Origin: Tomocerus qinae
Taxonomy: Eukaryota > Arthropoda > Collembola > Entomobryomorpha > Tomoceridae
DNA: 64,000 nucleotides
Direction: 5' to 3'
Assembly: GCA_020055645.1 (NCBI GenBank)
Contig: CM034546.1
Coordinates: forward strand, 41,664,001-41,728,000
The stretch's first letter is position 1, and every line of letters starts with the position of its first letter. The position numbers were made by a program, and so were the translations under genes. Positions 25,352-36,244 of the stretch are shown here, piece by piece. The notes under the pieces are model-generated. The model was not told where the DNA came from, searched no databases, and worked only from the letters and a program-made list of their open reading frames with translations.

Positions 25352-25912
25352 ATATCGTCTGCCTAATATTACAACGTAACAAGCCATTTCATCATGACTG
25401 CAACAAAGTAACAAACAGTGTTCGATGACCAGCCGGCTGGTTGGTTAAAATGGCTGGCTAAAATGGCCGGCCGGCTGGTTGAAATTCTTTTTAGCCAGTG
25501 GCTAAAATGGCCAAAATGGCTAAAATGGCCAAAAATAGTCAAATGGGGCTATGTGAACTGAGAAAATCATCCTTAATTTGACTGGAAATTTGAAAACCCA
25601 TGATTTTTGGCCATTTTGGCCACTAGCCATTTCAGCCAATTTAGCCGGCTGGCTGGTCAAAATCATTTTTAGCCGGCTAAAATGGAACACTGGTAACAAA
25701 CCATTCTATCATGGCTGAGACAAAGTAACAAACCATTTTATCATGACCGCGACAATGTAACAAACCAATGTATCAGGAGTAAGGTTTGTTACATTGTCGC
25801 AGCCATGATAAAATGGTTTGTTACTTTGTCTCAGCCATGATAAAATGGTTTGTTACTTTGTTGCAGTCATGATGAAATGGCTTGATACGTTGTAATATTA
25901 GGCAGACGATAT
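25352..25912. mobile_element. 561-bp TIR element hosting a nested hAT MITE
   Basis: Ends ATATCGTCTGCCTAATATTA and its reverse complement continue inward for about 65 bp (...ACAAAGTAACAAAC). The right half contains tandem variants of a unit with ACAAAGTAACAAACCATT. A paralogous empty site at about 34302-34320 (CACCTTACATATATAATTAA) lacks the whole insert, so its extent is well defined. The target duplication is obscured by the AT-rich target. Confidence 0.82.
25416..25692. mobile_element. 277-bp hAT-type MITE with GCCGGCTGG repeats
   Basis: Ends CAGTGTTC and GAACACTG, with a perfect 8-bp duplication GTAACAAA (25408-25415 and 25693-25700). The body has inverted GCCGGCTGG and TGGCTAAAATGGC motifs. 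A similar right end (GGCTAAATAAAACACTG) occurs near 59490-59506. Confidence 0.9.
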
Positions 25913-26102
25913 ATAATAAACGTTCAAAATCAAGTTGAAGGAAGAAATTGTACATCAGATCCATTAAATTAATTGTATTATATTAGTTCCATTAAAAATA
26001 TTAAATAAAATATCAATAAACAAGTTTCACTTATTAGTTAAATAAAAGGTAGAAGTTAGTAACCTATACTAATACTGTATTGAATTGAGGTTTACCAATT
26101 GC

Positions 26103-28232
26103 TCATCTTAATTTCATGTAATTGAATTTTAACATACTTTTCAATTTCCAGAAAATTGTTCTCCACGTTAGTTTGTAATGGATGTAAATTTCAGTTAAGA
26201 ACACTGCTAATGTCACTGGAATAGTCTTTGCAAAGTATATAAAGACTACTCTGAGGTTTGACGACATTGTGAACTTCTGTCGCAGCCGTTCGTTATAATT
26301 TTCTATATCCTTTAATTTTCCATACGTAAATTTGCCGAAAAGCTGAAAAAAATCGATCTCATTTGCTGAAGTGTATAGCCCAGCTTCTATGAACACTTGA
26401 AATGTGTCTTTAAATTCTTCCATGTAACACCCTTCGAATAAAATGGAATATGGAACTGCATCCAAAAAATCTTCCGAAAACTCTTCGCATTTCGCAGGAT
26501 CCCATATACTAAGCGAAAAAGCCTCGATGTATCTTCTGTCTGCCTCTACAATGCTTTTTTGTTGGCTCCCTACTACGTTCAATATGGCCGGTAGCAACTT
26601 TTGAGTCTCGTCATCCAAAAAATTAGGTAGTTCATACGCCAAAACGAAACCTATTATGGAAATAATTGCATCAATCTGGGTATCATTTAGGTGGTCAATA
26701 AAATTGTCAACGATTATAACCCATGCCGTTGAAACATACATAAGTGCACCGCTCTCTTTGAAACGAGGATAATAATCATAAAATACTCTATTGATGAAGT
26801 CCGAGTTCAGACTAGTTTTATAATTAACTTTAGAAAATGCGTTTGGTAGAGTTGTTATTGGCAGATTATATTTTTTGAACATCTTTTCTAAATTCACATT
26901 TTCATTGATATAAGTTTCATATGACTTCCCTTCCTTAAACTCTACAGGGTATTTGTACTGTTTTGAAATAACCTCTGGAAATATCATTTTCGGCTCCTCT
27001 TCAAAAACTGTGATATTGCTGGTCATTTTAGATTCATAGATCCATCCAAAGAATAAGGACGCCAAAGAAAATCCTAAAATGACAGGTCTCGATATTAGAG
27101 TATGATCTTGACGCATTAACAAGGACAACACGTCGTAAGGTGCGTAAAGATTGATCTTTTTGTTTGGAGTTTTCCACAAGTCGTATATTATTATGTAGCC
27201 CGTCATTGTGAGAAACAAAGTCAATAAGAGAGCCCATGTTGGCCCGTCTAGAGTTTCTGTAGTGGCCCACTTTGCTGAATAAATTTTATTGTCAGATGAC
27301 GATATTATTTGACAATATCCAAACGACGTCCTTTTTTCCTGCAGCAGAAAAATTGTTGTCAAATGGATTTGTATCGATATGTTGTAAAGTAGCTTGCTTT
27401 TTCTTTCTGCGCGAATTGTTCCACATGGCAGAGTGAGATAATCAAAGTTGTTTCTCTCTTTGTCTTCCTGGTCTTCAGCAGTGATAAATTCTTGTGTGAA
27501 ATTCAAAGATTCAGACAATTGAGATATCATTAGTATTGATCCTGTTAATGATATTGCTGTTGCATCATAGTTCCCGTAAAACGTCTTTATCACACCAAAA
27601 AATGATGTCGGTGGATTCTTTCTGTATTTTGTTGGTTTTGAAACTTGGATATATATTTTATTCCCGTTCAAATTGATACGTTTTCTATAGTGTTTAATCT
27701 GAAGAGGATCTTCCATGGACGAACTGATTTCATTGATTTCATCACCAAATATAGAGATTGTATGCATCCCATTTTCTGATGTTGTCGACAGATATATTGC
27801 GGAATTGAATTTCCTGATCCCTCCTAAAAATTGATGTGTGGGATCCTTCAATTGGCCAAAAATAAAAATAAAGATACTTTGTGGACGAAAAGGCCGCCAT
27901 GAATTTTGAAGCGATGGGAGGATGTTGTCGTAAGAAGGAGGTTGAAAAATTATATTGATGTCGCAGATTTCTCTTGATGCAAGAAAAGCCAAATATTCAT
28001 ATGGAGCTTCCTTTTTCCATTTTTTCTCATTTGGTTCTGCTTTAGTCGTCCATGGCTGACCATACTGGTTTTGGAGTAAAATTATATCGAGATCGTAAGA
28101 TCCCAAAACTGTTGTGAAATAAGTCAAATGAAAATCACAGTGTTTTTGTAGCCGCAAATCGAAGAAAGTTGCCTCAAGATGGCTTAAGAAGAACAGTTGG
28201 ATGGTAAAAAACACTAAAAAGGGATAAATCAT
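26103..28232 (-). CDS. Divergent ionotropic receptor (IR-like) 1, 709 aa
   Basis: Intronless ligand-gated-channel-like protein, probably in sensory neuron membranes. The ATG at 28232 is chosen because the upstream in-frame codon (TTG, 28241) is not a start and all four paralogues share this Met. Order: signal peptide (IYPFLVFFTIQLFFLSHLEA); extracellular N-terminal/S1 region; TM1 about 331-352 (WALLLTLFLTMTGYIIIY); pore-like segment with DVLSLLMRQD; M3 ILGFSLASLFFGWIYESKMT, resembling the IR/iGluR M3 end; a long S2 with DRRYIEAFSLSIWDP; and a last TM about 670-690 (VFIYFAKTIPVTLAVFL). This iGluR-like layout and tandem, intronless organisation are typical of divergent IRs. Among the four copies it is the most diverged, with one extra residue (SDFINRVF) and its own C-terminus (SMLKFNYMKLR). 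Ligand unknown. Family call is from architecture and motif resemblance only. Confidence 0.8.
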   Translation of the reverse strand: MIYPFLVFFTIQLFFLSHLEATFFDLRLQKHCDFHLTYFTTVLGSYDLDIILLQNQYGQPWTTKAEPNEKKWKKEAPYEYLAFLASREICDINIIFQPPSYDNILPSLQNSWRPFRPQSIFIFIFGQLKDPTHQFLGGIRKFNSAIYLSTTSENGMHTISIFGDEINEISSSMEDPLQIKHYRKRINLNGNKIYIQVSKPTKYRKNPPTSFFGVIKTFYGNYDATAISLTGSILMISQLSESLNFTQEFITAEDQEDKERNNFDYLTLPCGTIRAERKSKLLYNISIQIHLTTIFLLQEKRTSFGYCQIISSSDNKIYSAKWATTETLDGPTWALLLTLFLTMTGYIIIYDLWKTPNKKINLYAPYDVLSLLMRQDHTLISRPVILGFSLASLFFGWIYESKMTSNITVFEEEPKMIFPEVISKQYKYPVEFKEGKSYETYINENVNLEKMFKKYNLPITTLPNAFSKVNYKTSLNSDFINRVFYDYYPRFKESGALMYVSTAWVIIVDNFIDHLNDTQIDAIISIIGFVLAYELPNFLDDETQKLLPAILNVVGSQQKSIVEADRRYIEAFSLSIWDPAKCEEFSEDFLDAVPYSILFEGCYMEEFKDTFQVFIEAGLYTSANEIDFFQLFGKFTYGKLKDIENYNERLRQKFTMSSNLRVVFIYFAKTIPVTLAVFLTEIYIHYKLTWRTIFWKLKSMLKFNYMKLR

Positions 28233-29080
28233 TTTGACCAAACTGATAAATAAATATTAGGTACTTGTCCTATTCCGTAGTACCAATTACGAGTGTCTAT
28301 TAAAGTGTACTTAATCCGTCATTTTGTACTAACCATGTCACCCGGAAGAATATAAATGTAAATGTGGTCGATAAATCTATACTACCTCTAATGTATATTG
28401 GGTAATTTTATAGATTAGGTTTCAAAGTAAGATTCCAGGGATTCATTTGTTGCTTATAGAAAATAATCCGACTTGGGCAGACTATGTCAACGAAGTGTTA
28501 AATTTCAAATAGATTAAATGGAATCATAAATATTTAGTATTGATCAAAAAAATGTAATTAAGTCGCCTTTCAAGTCGTTGATCGTAGAAACCAAGCGACA
28601 TCAAAAATAACAAGCAACTGTATTTCTATAAAAGCTTATATTCAATCAATTGTAATGACCTATACTATGTAAAACCTTTGTCATGCTCTATGGGCTTATG
28701 CTCGACAAGTGCATTTAAATAAAATCTAATCAATAAAAGCTTATATACTATACCATACGATACTTTATTATTATCACTACTAATGACAAAAAACAATTAT
28801 ATTCAGGCTAAACTCTAACATTATTTAAATAAATGATTCTAAGAAACATGAAATATTTAGCGTGTTCATCAACAAACACTTAACCACATCGCCTTTTATG
28901 TCGTATAACCTAGCAACATCAGTAACCAAGCAGCATAATATAAAACAACAAGCAACTGTACCTCGTGGCAGCCTAGATAAACGTTGTAGTAAAGAAGCGG
29001 TAATATTATTTTTTAAATTGCTGTCAAATTGTCATCGATTGTAAAACGGTCAAATTGTCTATGATTGTAAAACTGTCTAT
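28233..29080. other. 5' flank of IR1, duplicated block
   Basis: Paralogous to the 5' flanks of the other three IR genes (38304-38990, 49221-49980, 54809-55450), sharing CACCCGGAAGAATATAAATG and the CAAGCAACTGTA region. A few units of the 26-bp minisatellite (CAAATTGTCTATGATTGTAA) occur at about 29025-29080. It presumably contains the IR1 promoter. TCAGTTTGG, an Inr-like match, lies just upstream of the ATG in three copies (TCAGCTTGG in the third), but this is only suggestive. Confidence 0.6.
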
Positions 29081-31402
29081 GAGGGATTGTATTTAGGGTG
29101 TACGGCTTTGTTCTATGACCCGTTCCTAAACACAAGACTCACAAAGATTTCTGTTAGTAATTGTAGCTAAATAGGTACCAGATCCTTGCTTAAACCATAA
29201 TTAATGATCTTACATTTAGTTATTAGCTATTTTAATTTAGTGCAATAAATTAAATAAGTTTACACAAAAATAACGCAATAATATGTAGTTTTAAGTCAGT
29301 ATTAAGTTAATATTTTTTTCCAGGCACTGTTTTTGGCATACTGTATGGGCATATTAAATTTACTGAACAAAAAAATAATTAGTTTTAATATTTAATCACA
29401 AAATGCATGGGTAATGTGTGTTTTCCAGTGTCAAGGGAAATAATTAATTCAGTCATCGAAAGTTGGAAACGACTCAGGGGAACTTGGAATTGGGGGAAAC
29501 TTTAGAGGAAAATGGCATTCCGCCGGCTTTGAATATATATAACGAACCTAATCTAATAACCTGTAAATTGTCTATTTCATTTGGGTTAGGTTTGTTCTAC
29601 CCCAAAAATATGGACATTCCTAATAATTATTCCGATGATACCAATCCTCGCTAACTGTTTTTTAATTTTATTTCAAATTTTTGAAAAAACGGAAGGTAAT
29701 TTTTGAAATGAAACGAACAATTGGAGAGAATAAGATAGAACTTTATAAATAAAAGTAGCTAGAACTTTTTGGAACCATTTCTTATTAGCGATCCGCAGCA
29801 GATTGGAATATTAATTCATTTGTAGAATAACAATAGCTGCTCATAGAATACCTGATTACCTGATCTACTAACTTACCCCACTTTACCCTTTTAGATGTAC
29901 TAGTTTATTCCAAAAAATGGTGAAACATACCTTTGCGCCAATAAGTGGGTTTTTATGCCAACAGGTGATTTTTTTAAATTTATGTCAAAAAGTATGCCAA
30001 TTAGGGGTTGGATCCTTGCAACCATAACGGATAACTACAGTCTGCACAATCTATGTGAGTAAATTCCCCAGGCTCCTTATACATGTAACATAATTTCCAA
30101 AGCACCCTACTCTTTAAGTGTAAAATTCTGACTTTCAAAAAATCATTATACAATTTATATGAAACCGAGCATTACGAAAATGCTCATTTTGGTTTCTGAC
30201 TATAAGATCAGTAACAGTTTCAAATTAATCGATTGGTATTTAGTACTTGTGCAGATAATATTTTATTATTATAGTGACTTCAACATGTTTCTAGCACATT
30301 GTACATGCTAGGTTTCAGCTAGCCTATCATAATCTTATAAGTAGTTTGATTCCACAACACCCATTATTGTTATAGCAATTAATGATGTTGATCATTACCT
30401 AAAATAGGTTCGCGTTAACTTATATTGTAATTAACTAACCGGAGTGATATTGACCAGGAATAACAGTAACAAATAACTTCAATAATAATGTTTAAAAATC
30501 CTGATGCGACCCTTTGGGGTCATTTTTTTCGAATTTGTAAAGAGCTAAGATAAAAGAAAAGATCTAAGGTGACTTGACTATAGAGGTGGCTATGCATTGT
30601 AATTATTATCGGATTATATGCATGGTTAAATCTTGGTGGTGTATAAAAGAATGGCGTGATAAACCTGTGCCAATATATAATACATTGTGCTTCATTACCG
30701 TCGAAGGTTTTTATGTAAGTTAGCTGGCATTAAAAATTCATAAGACTGTAATAAAGAAAATAGCTCAGAATTCTTTTCATTATGCAAACAACGAGCCCGT
30801 CAATATACCCAAGCCGTCACTATACTTAGGCCTTAACAAAAATGCGAATAAATTCGCACGACAGGATTCTAGAGGGATTTGCCTGGAATTGAATGTGAGA
30901 TAGTAAGGCCATCACACCAACCTCCCCTGCTTCTCACATCCAAGAGCCCCCAGCCGTGATGGTCAGCCGCTGCAGCCGCCGTTTTATGGTCAAATTTGCT
31001 ATCAGTCGCCGCAACTGATGGGGAAAATTACATGAAGCCATGACGGCCAGCCGCAGCTGTTTTTCCCAAAATTTCCAGCCGCCGCGGCCACTAAATATCA
31101 CGACTGGGAAGCGCTGCAACCAAATCCAGGGAACACAGTCCTTTTCTGGTTTATTAATTTTTAGAGCAATGACCATCAATTAGGCCGTGTAAATTTGACC
31201 AACAATTAGGCGGTGTTAATTTGACCAACAGATCAAATTGGTAAACTTAAAGGGAGATTGACATTCCTACCATCATTATTTACTTGGTTACGTCAAAATG
31301 ACGTCATGTATCATTGCAAACAATTTTTAGTAGATTGAAAATCAACTGATAATGACATCACAAATCGTGATAACAATAGGAATAGGAAGAGTATGGCCTT
31401 AT

Positions 31403-31454
31403 CCAAGAAGCATAAACTGACTTAAGCGCTATGACTACAGTTTATGCTTCTTGG
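31403..31454. repeat. Perfect 17-bp stem hairpin
   Basis: CCAAGAAGCATAAACTG and its exact reverse complement are separated by 18 bp. Possible structured RNA or element terminus. Confidence 0.85.
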
Positions 31455-31522
31455 CCTTAACTCATTTCTATAATACTTCGCCGATGGTATAAAATACCCT
31501 AGAAGGTAACATATAAACTAAT

Positions 31523-31645
31523 AATTGAGCTCTTAAAACGAATAATGACAAATCTCAGTTGCTACGAATAAAATTTGTTAACTTTAACAAAATTTAATTT
31601 CGTAGACACTGAGATTTGTCATTTTACGGTGGAGGTGCTCAATTG
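31523..31645. repeat. Foldback repeat, 13-bp perfect core arms
   Basis: TGACAAATCTCAG (31546) and CTGAGATTTGTCA (31609) form the core. Pairing continues inward (CTACGAA/TTCGTAG) and loosely outward to ATTGAGC/GCTCAAT. May be a small nested MITE. Confidence 0.75.
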
Positions 31646-32733
31646 ATGTGCATTAATTAATATGCATGAGGCAAAAAGTATAGTTACATTGCTAAGAGTC
31701 GAAGTCTTTACCGGCAGCATGGGCGGCGCGCTTACTACTTGGGCTAAAGAGTGTGTGGTTGACATGTAGCGGAGCGAAGGTAATGCCTACACACACAAAC
31801 AAACTATTCTCTCCTATCGTTCTGCAGCACGCATTGAGCATGTATGCTACAAACAGGCATCGCGTAAAATTGTGTTAGTAGTATAATCATGTCTATAATT
31901 TACAAATGAGTTTATATGCTTCAATCATATTATACCACCTTCCCTACAGTATATAAGCAGATGTAATAAATTTGATATCATATCCATTAAATTAATTACA
32001 TTATTCTATTAGATTTATTAAAATTATAACATTATATAATAACAGGTATGCCTGAAAGGTGAAAAGATTCATCTCGCTCAATTCCGTTTTAATGGTGAAC
32101 AAACATAGTTAGGTTGGCATTTAATCGGGTCATATTTGTACTTTGCTATTGGTGCTGGATCGATATATAGAACTAAAAATGTTTTCTCTTCTGCATGGTT
32201 TCCCTATTACGTAAGGTAATAAAATAAATTGCATTATACTCAGCGATAGCAGTTACTAGAGTAAATTAAAACTGTTTCTTCTTATTAAGAACAGTTTAGC
32301 TCTTGTGAATTGCTCTGACCTGACACTAACTTCTGCAACCTCTGCAACTTGGATCTGTGTATGGGCCTATGTACATAATAGTGATTGATACAATTGAGAC
32401 CTGATACAATCTGATTACACTAATTAACAATTTCAATTATATCACATACTCTTAAAAGAACTTTGATTCCACAACAACCCACATTGTAATATTAACTTGT
32501 AACGTATTTCTGATGTTGTAGAATCGCGGCAATTGTAATTAAATCCTTGGAAGGGTATTGGCCGTGTAAAATAATAATAAATTACTTCAGTATGATGTTC
32601 AAAACTCCTGATACGACCCATTGGGGTCACGTTTTTGGAAACTGTAAAGAGAAAAGACGAAATTAAATATTCTGGGGGTCTTTAGAGCTCACTTCGACTG
32701 ATACGTCCAGCTCTACTATTACAGCACTATGAC

Positions 32734-34034
32734 ATGGATTCCAGAGTAGCTGCCGAAGGGAACGGACACGACATTATCGTGGTCCTCATATTTTTAAATT
32801 TTTCGGCTTATTTTTGGGCCAATTTTCGCCCAAAAAGTAGTGCTGTGCATAGTGGGAAGAGGCCTGTACATCCGGGAAAGAATTTAGTGCACCAAAGTGA
32901 TACAGAATGTCCGAATTCGGTGTTTTTTGCGTGAAGCAGCCCGCTGAAATACCATTTTTCTGTGCTGTGATGGGAATTCCTTATCGCGGAGGACGGCCAT
33001 GGATGCTAATTGGGTCTGGCAGCGGCGTGAACAGTGGCGGTATGCAGATTAGAAGATAAGACGGCCTTTGAAGACCTGTGCTGCCTACTACATCCGACCA
33101 GATTAGTAGTGCTTTTCTTACTAGTCATTTTCATGTTGGCCCTGCGACTGTCTTCTCCGCTATCAGTGTTCTAGCTATTCAGCAGGATAACAAGCAGTGT
33201 AGCATCAATAACATCGTCAAGGTGTAAGGCCCGATCACTCTGTGCACAGTCTACTCATCAAATTGGCTAATTTACATTCTGTCTCCGTAAAGCTACTCTG
33301 GAACCCGCTTATACATGAGTATAGGCGTAACTACTGTAAGGTATGATACACCAACCTATTTTAAACATTGTTATAGTAGCTATCTGGGATTTTTGTAAAA
33401 TAAGGCATTGTGAGATACTAGAGTATTTGTTTCATTAATCGTTTACTAGGCAATTACTGCTATTCCTGGGCAAGGTATTCTAGTATTTAAGTCTGTGGTG
33501 TATTGTAGTTGGGGTTCGTCTAGGTCTGTGAATGTAAAGCAGGCTGTCTATTCCTCTTTGGTGTAATTGTTATAACATTCCCTGGACAATGTTTATAGTG
33601 TTAACCCTAGTGTATGAAGTGGTGGGAGAGGGCAGTATAATCCCCGCCACATCACTAGTTGCTAAATGTTTAGGGACGACTCGGAGACATGCTATATTAC
33701 ATCTTGCAATTTTGTGTGGACAGTAATATGTGGATGGTGTGATGAGTATTGCTATATTCAAAGAGTAACTGGTTGGACGGTGGCCTAAGTCGTAGAGCTA
33801 AGGTTGTGATCCCACGTGAACTCACGTAAAACAGTAACCACTTCCAATGAAATTTGCGTAGTTGTACAAATTTTTCTGTGAAGCGTATTATGATATTTTC
33901 GTTTTCTGGAGAGCTATTATAAATAATGTTTTACCCTAGTTATAAGTATTATTGGCATTTAAATAATTGGAAATGTAAAATGGAATGATTGTAAATGTTG
34001 CAGAAACAATCAATAAATACACTACTACTACTAC
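32734..34034 (+). mobile_element. Non-LTR retrotransposon fragment with (ACT)n tail
   Basis: Flanked by a perfect 14-bp duplication TACAGCACTATGAC (32720-32733 and 34035-34048). The 3' end is CAATCAATAAATAC followed by repeated ACT, typical of LINE 3' ends. The paralogous empty site is at about 25060-25085. It spans about 1.3 kb with no long ORF, so it is either a 5'-truncated LINE 3' region or a SINE-like derivative. A short frame 32734-32934 begins at the junction and is probably not a gene. Confidence 0.85.
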
Positions 34035-34836
34035 TACAGCACTATGACTGTGAATGGTAATTAATTATTGTATTGTTAATTCTTAGTGGTGTATTAAAGA
34101 TTTGCGTGAAAGCCTTGTGCTAATATAATATATTACTGTCGTACGTTCTTATGTTGGTTAGCTTTTATTGAAAACTCAAAAGACGGTAATCTAGACAATC
34201 TAGAAAAATCTAGAATTGTTTTCAATAGACAAAGGACTGTTCTATAATCTTCAAATGAGTTCATATGCCCCAATCATATTAGTCGGCTAATGAGCACCTT
34301 ACATATATAATTAACGTTCAAAATCAAGTAGATGGAAGAAATTGTACATCAGATCCATTAAATAAATTATGTTTTATTAGATCCATTAAAATTATTACAT
34401 TAAATATGAATAGAGTAGTTTCATTTATTAGTTAAATAACAAATAGAAGTTAGTAACCTATACTACTGTGTTAAAGGCTGAGTCCTTCTTATAAGCACAA
34501 TAAAATATTTACTACTATTAGGAAAATTATAGCTAAAACTATTTTTATTTATTTTTAACTGGGCATTTATGTCTATTGATGCTTCCCAGTAAACAATATA
34601 TTATTATATATTTACCTATTTTATAATACCTAATGCCTAAGACCTTTAATTGCCAATTGGTCCAGGTTGCTCAATACGTAATCACAACCCGACCCATAAT
34701 CTATTTATATTTATGCGTAATCTTACGTGGTAGAAAACCGTCCTATTGTTCGACTTATACCCTTTTTATTCATTAGTGGTTATAGCCTTAACCAAAGGAA
34801 TGTCAGAATAGTGAAAAGGTTCAGAGACATTCATTT

Positions 34837-35508
34837 CAGGGCATGAAAAATGCAAAAAGCTACCTTTTTGCCTTTTTGCTTGCCTTTTTGCCTAGCAAAA
34901 TCAGCAAAAAGCTACCTTTTTGCCTTTTTGCTGTTAAATGGGGTAATTAGCAATTGACATGTTGAAATTCAAGGATGGGTAAAAGAAATACTACTATTTT
35001 GAATAACAGTAATTCTTAATTATCTTCAATAATTCGGTCATTCGCTAGACAATAACACAATCGAAAACAACAAACTAAAATTGTAAGTAATTTAAAAAAC
35101 ATGAGATAAAAACCAGAACCTTGGGCTGTGCTAACTGGTAACAGTCAAATACTGGATATTTTGGCTGAGTTGGTATATCTCATATAATATTGTACACTGT
35201 ACACAATACGCAGATGTTCGATCTGGCATATTTTTCATTATACGGTTTGTCACAAATACATTATAGTTAATTTGAATTGTGTTGTATTAGTAATAAATAG
35301 TTTAATTATTAAAAACTCTAACTAGCATCTGCAATTTATCTGAATATTTGAATGTGTAGGACGGGGCAGTCTACAAAAGTTAGCTTTAATGAAGTATCAC
35401 AGGTGGCGAAGACTACTCCAAAAAGGCAAAAAGCACAAAAAGGCAAAAAGGCAAAAAGGCGGCTTTTTGCCTTTTTGCTAGCAAAAAGGCAACCTTTTTC
35501 ATGCCTTG
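34837..35508. mobile_element. 672-bp hAT-type MITE, GCATGAAAAA family, copy 1
   Basis: Ends CAGGGCATGAAAAA and TTTTTCATGCCTTG, with a perfect 8-bp duplication ATTCATTT (34829-34836 and 35509-35516). Both ends are rich in GCAAAAAGGCAAAAAGG repeats. The middle contains a unique AT-rich segment shared, in inverse orientation, with the copy at 50931-51506. Confidence 0.9.
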
Positions 35509-35857
35509 ATTCATTTCCGTTTTAATTGCTGTGAGAAAATCATAATTAGATTGGTATTTTATCGTGTGATATTTGTATTCTGCTATTGGAGTTTCCATTC
35601 TGAAGTTTCCTGAATTCAATTTTCGTGTCGATTTTGGTTAATAACTGAACAACCAACGTTTATTTAACCAACAATTTATTTCTACCCGTCAAAACCCGAC
35701 CTGATCTATTCGGTGGCTTATTTGGCGTATAATGTGTATGGTCGTGTTTAACAGATTTATGTATTGAAACTGTTTCCTTTTGCTGACCCTAACTTCAGAA
35801 AACGGGATTCTAACATGCCTTTCAATTTCCTGAAAACGTTTCTCCAAGACAGTTTGT

Positions 35858-36244
35858 TATCAAGGTGTCCATGTGCCGTAAATGCCGTACCGTAAATTAT
35901 TTTTTATGTTTTTAGCTTGTTTTTACATAAATTGATGTGGGAAGTGAGAAATAACACGCTAAAAGTGCTTTTATACACCAATGTTGTGTATCAACGGCAT
36001 TATATGATTTATATGCCACTTATGGCTGAAAAGCCTCGAAAAGTGAAAACTCCTTTTATAACTTATGAGAATTGTCATTTATTATAAAATGATCGAATTT
36101 ATATTTTTTGTCCTTCAATTAGTTAAATATTACTATTAAACTTCCTACGCCGTGTCTTATGCATTTTACGGCATTTACGGCAATTACAGCATTTACGGCA
36201 AGCGGCATTTGGAAATAATTTACGGCATGCCAACTTTATTCTTT
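35858..36244. mobile_element. 387-bp element that truncates and re-codes IR2
   Basis: IR 3'-end sequence (TTCAATTTCCTGAAAACG, 35821) breaks after GTTTGT at 35857 and resumes at 36245 with GTTTGTAATGGATAG. The empty sites are in IR1, IR3 and IR4. A short duplication GTTTGT (35852-35857 and 36245-36250) flanks it. The interior has inverted TACGGCATTTACGGCA motifs and both ends carry CCGTAAATTATTT in inverse orientation. Confidence 0.82.

Larger units (their letters stand above)
30792..31886. mobile_element. 1.1-kb insertion of unknown class
   Basis: Defined by empty sites in paralogous blocks: CAAACAATCATGTC at 25287, 46680 and 52267 is split here after CAAACAA. The interior is GC-richer in part (GCAGCCGCCGTTTTATGG region) and holds two strong hairpins (31403-31454 and 31523-31645). 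I see no clear terminal repeats, target duplication or ORF. Confidence 0.65.
29081..32110. other. Duplicated block lacking its IR gene
   Basis: Colinear with 44565-46930 and 49980-52510, i.e. the DNA that lies downstream of IR3 and IR4: CTCACAAAGATTTCTGTTAG, AAACCGAGCATTACGAAAATG, CAATTCCGTTTTAATG. In the other blocks this sequence leads within about 200-250 bp into an IR 3' end. Here similarity stops near 32140 and a second partial block follows. The IR gene of this block appears to have been deleted. Split by the insertion 30792-31886. Confidence 0.7.

Noticed and set aside
29463-29654. Short frame with counterparts at 44890-45072 and 50356-50547, a possible conserved small protein
   Set aside because: All three start with TTG, not ATG, and similarity continues outside the frame to the same degree; conservation is explained by block duplication.
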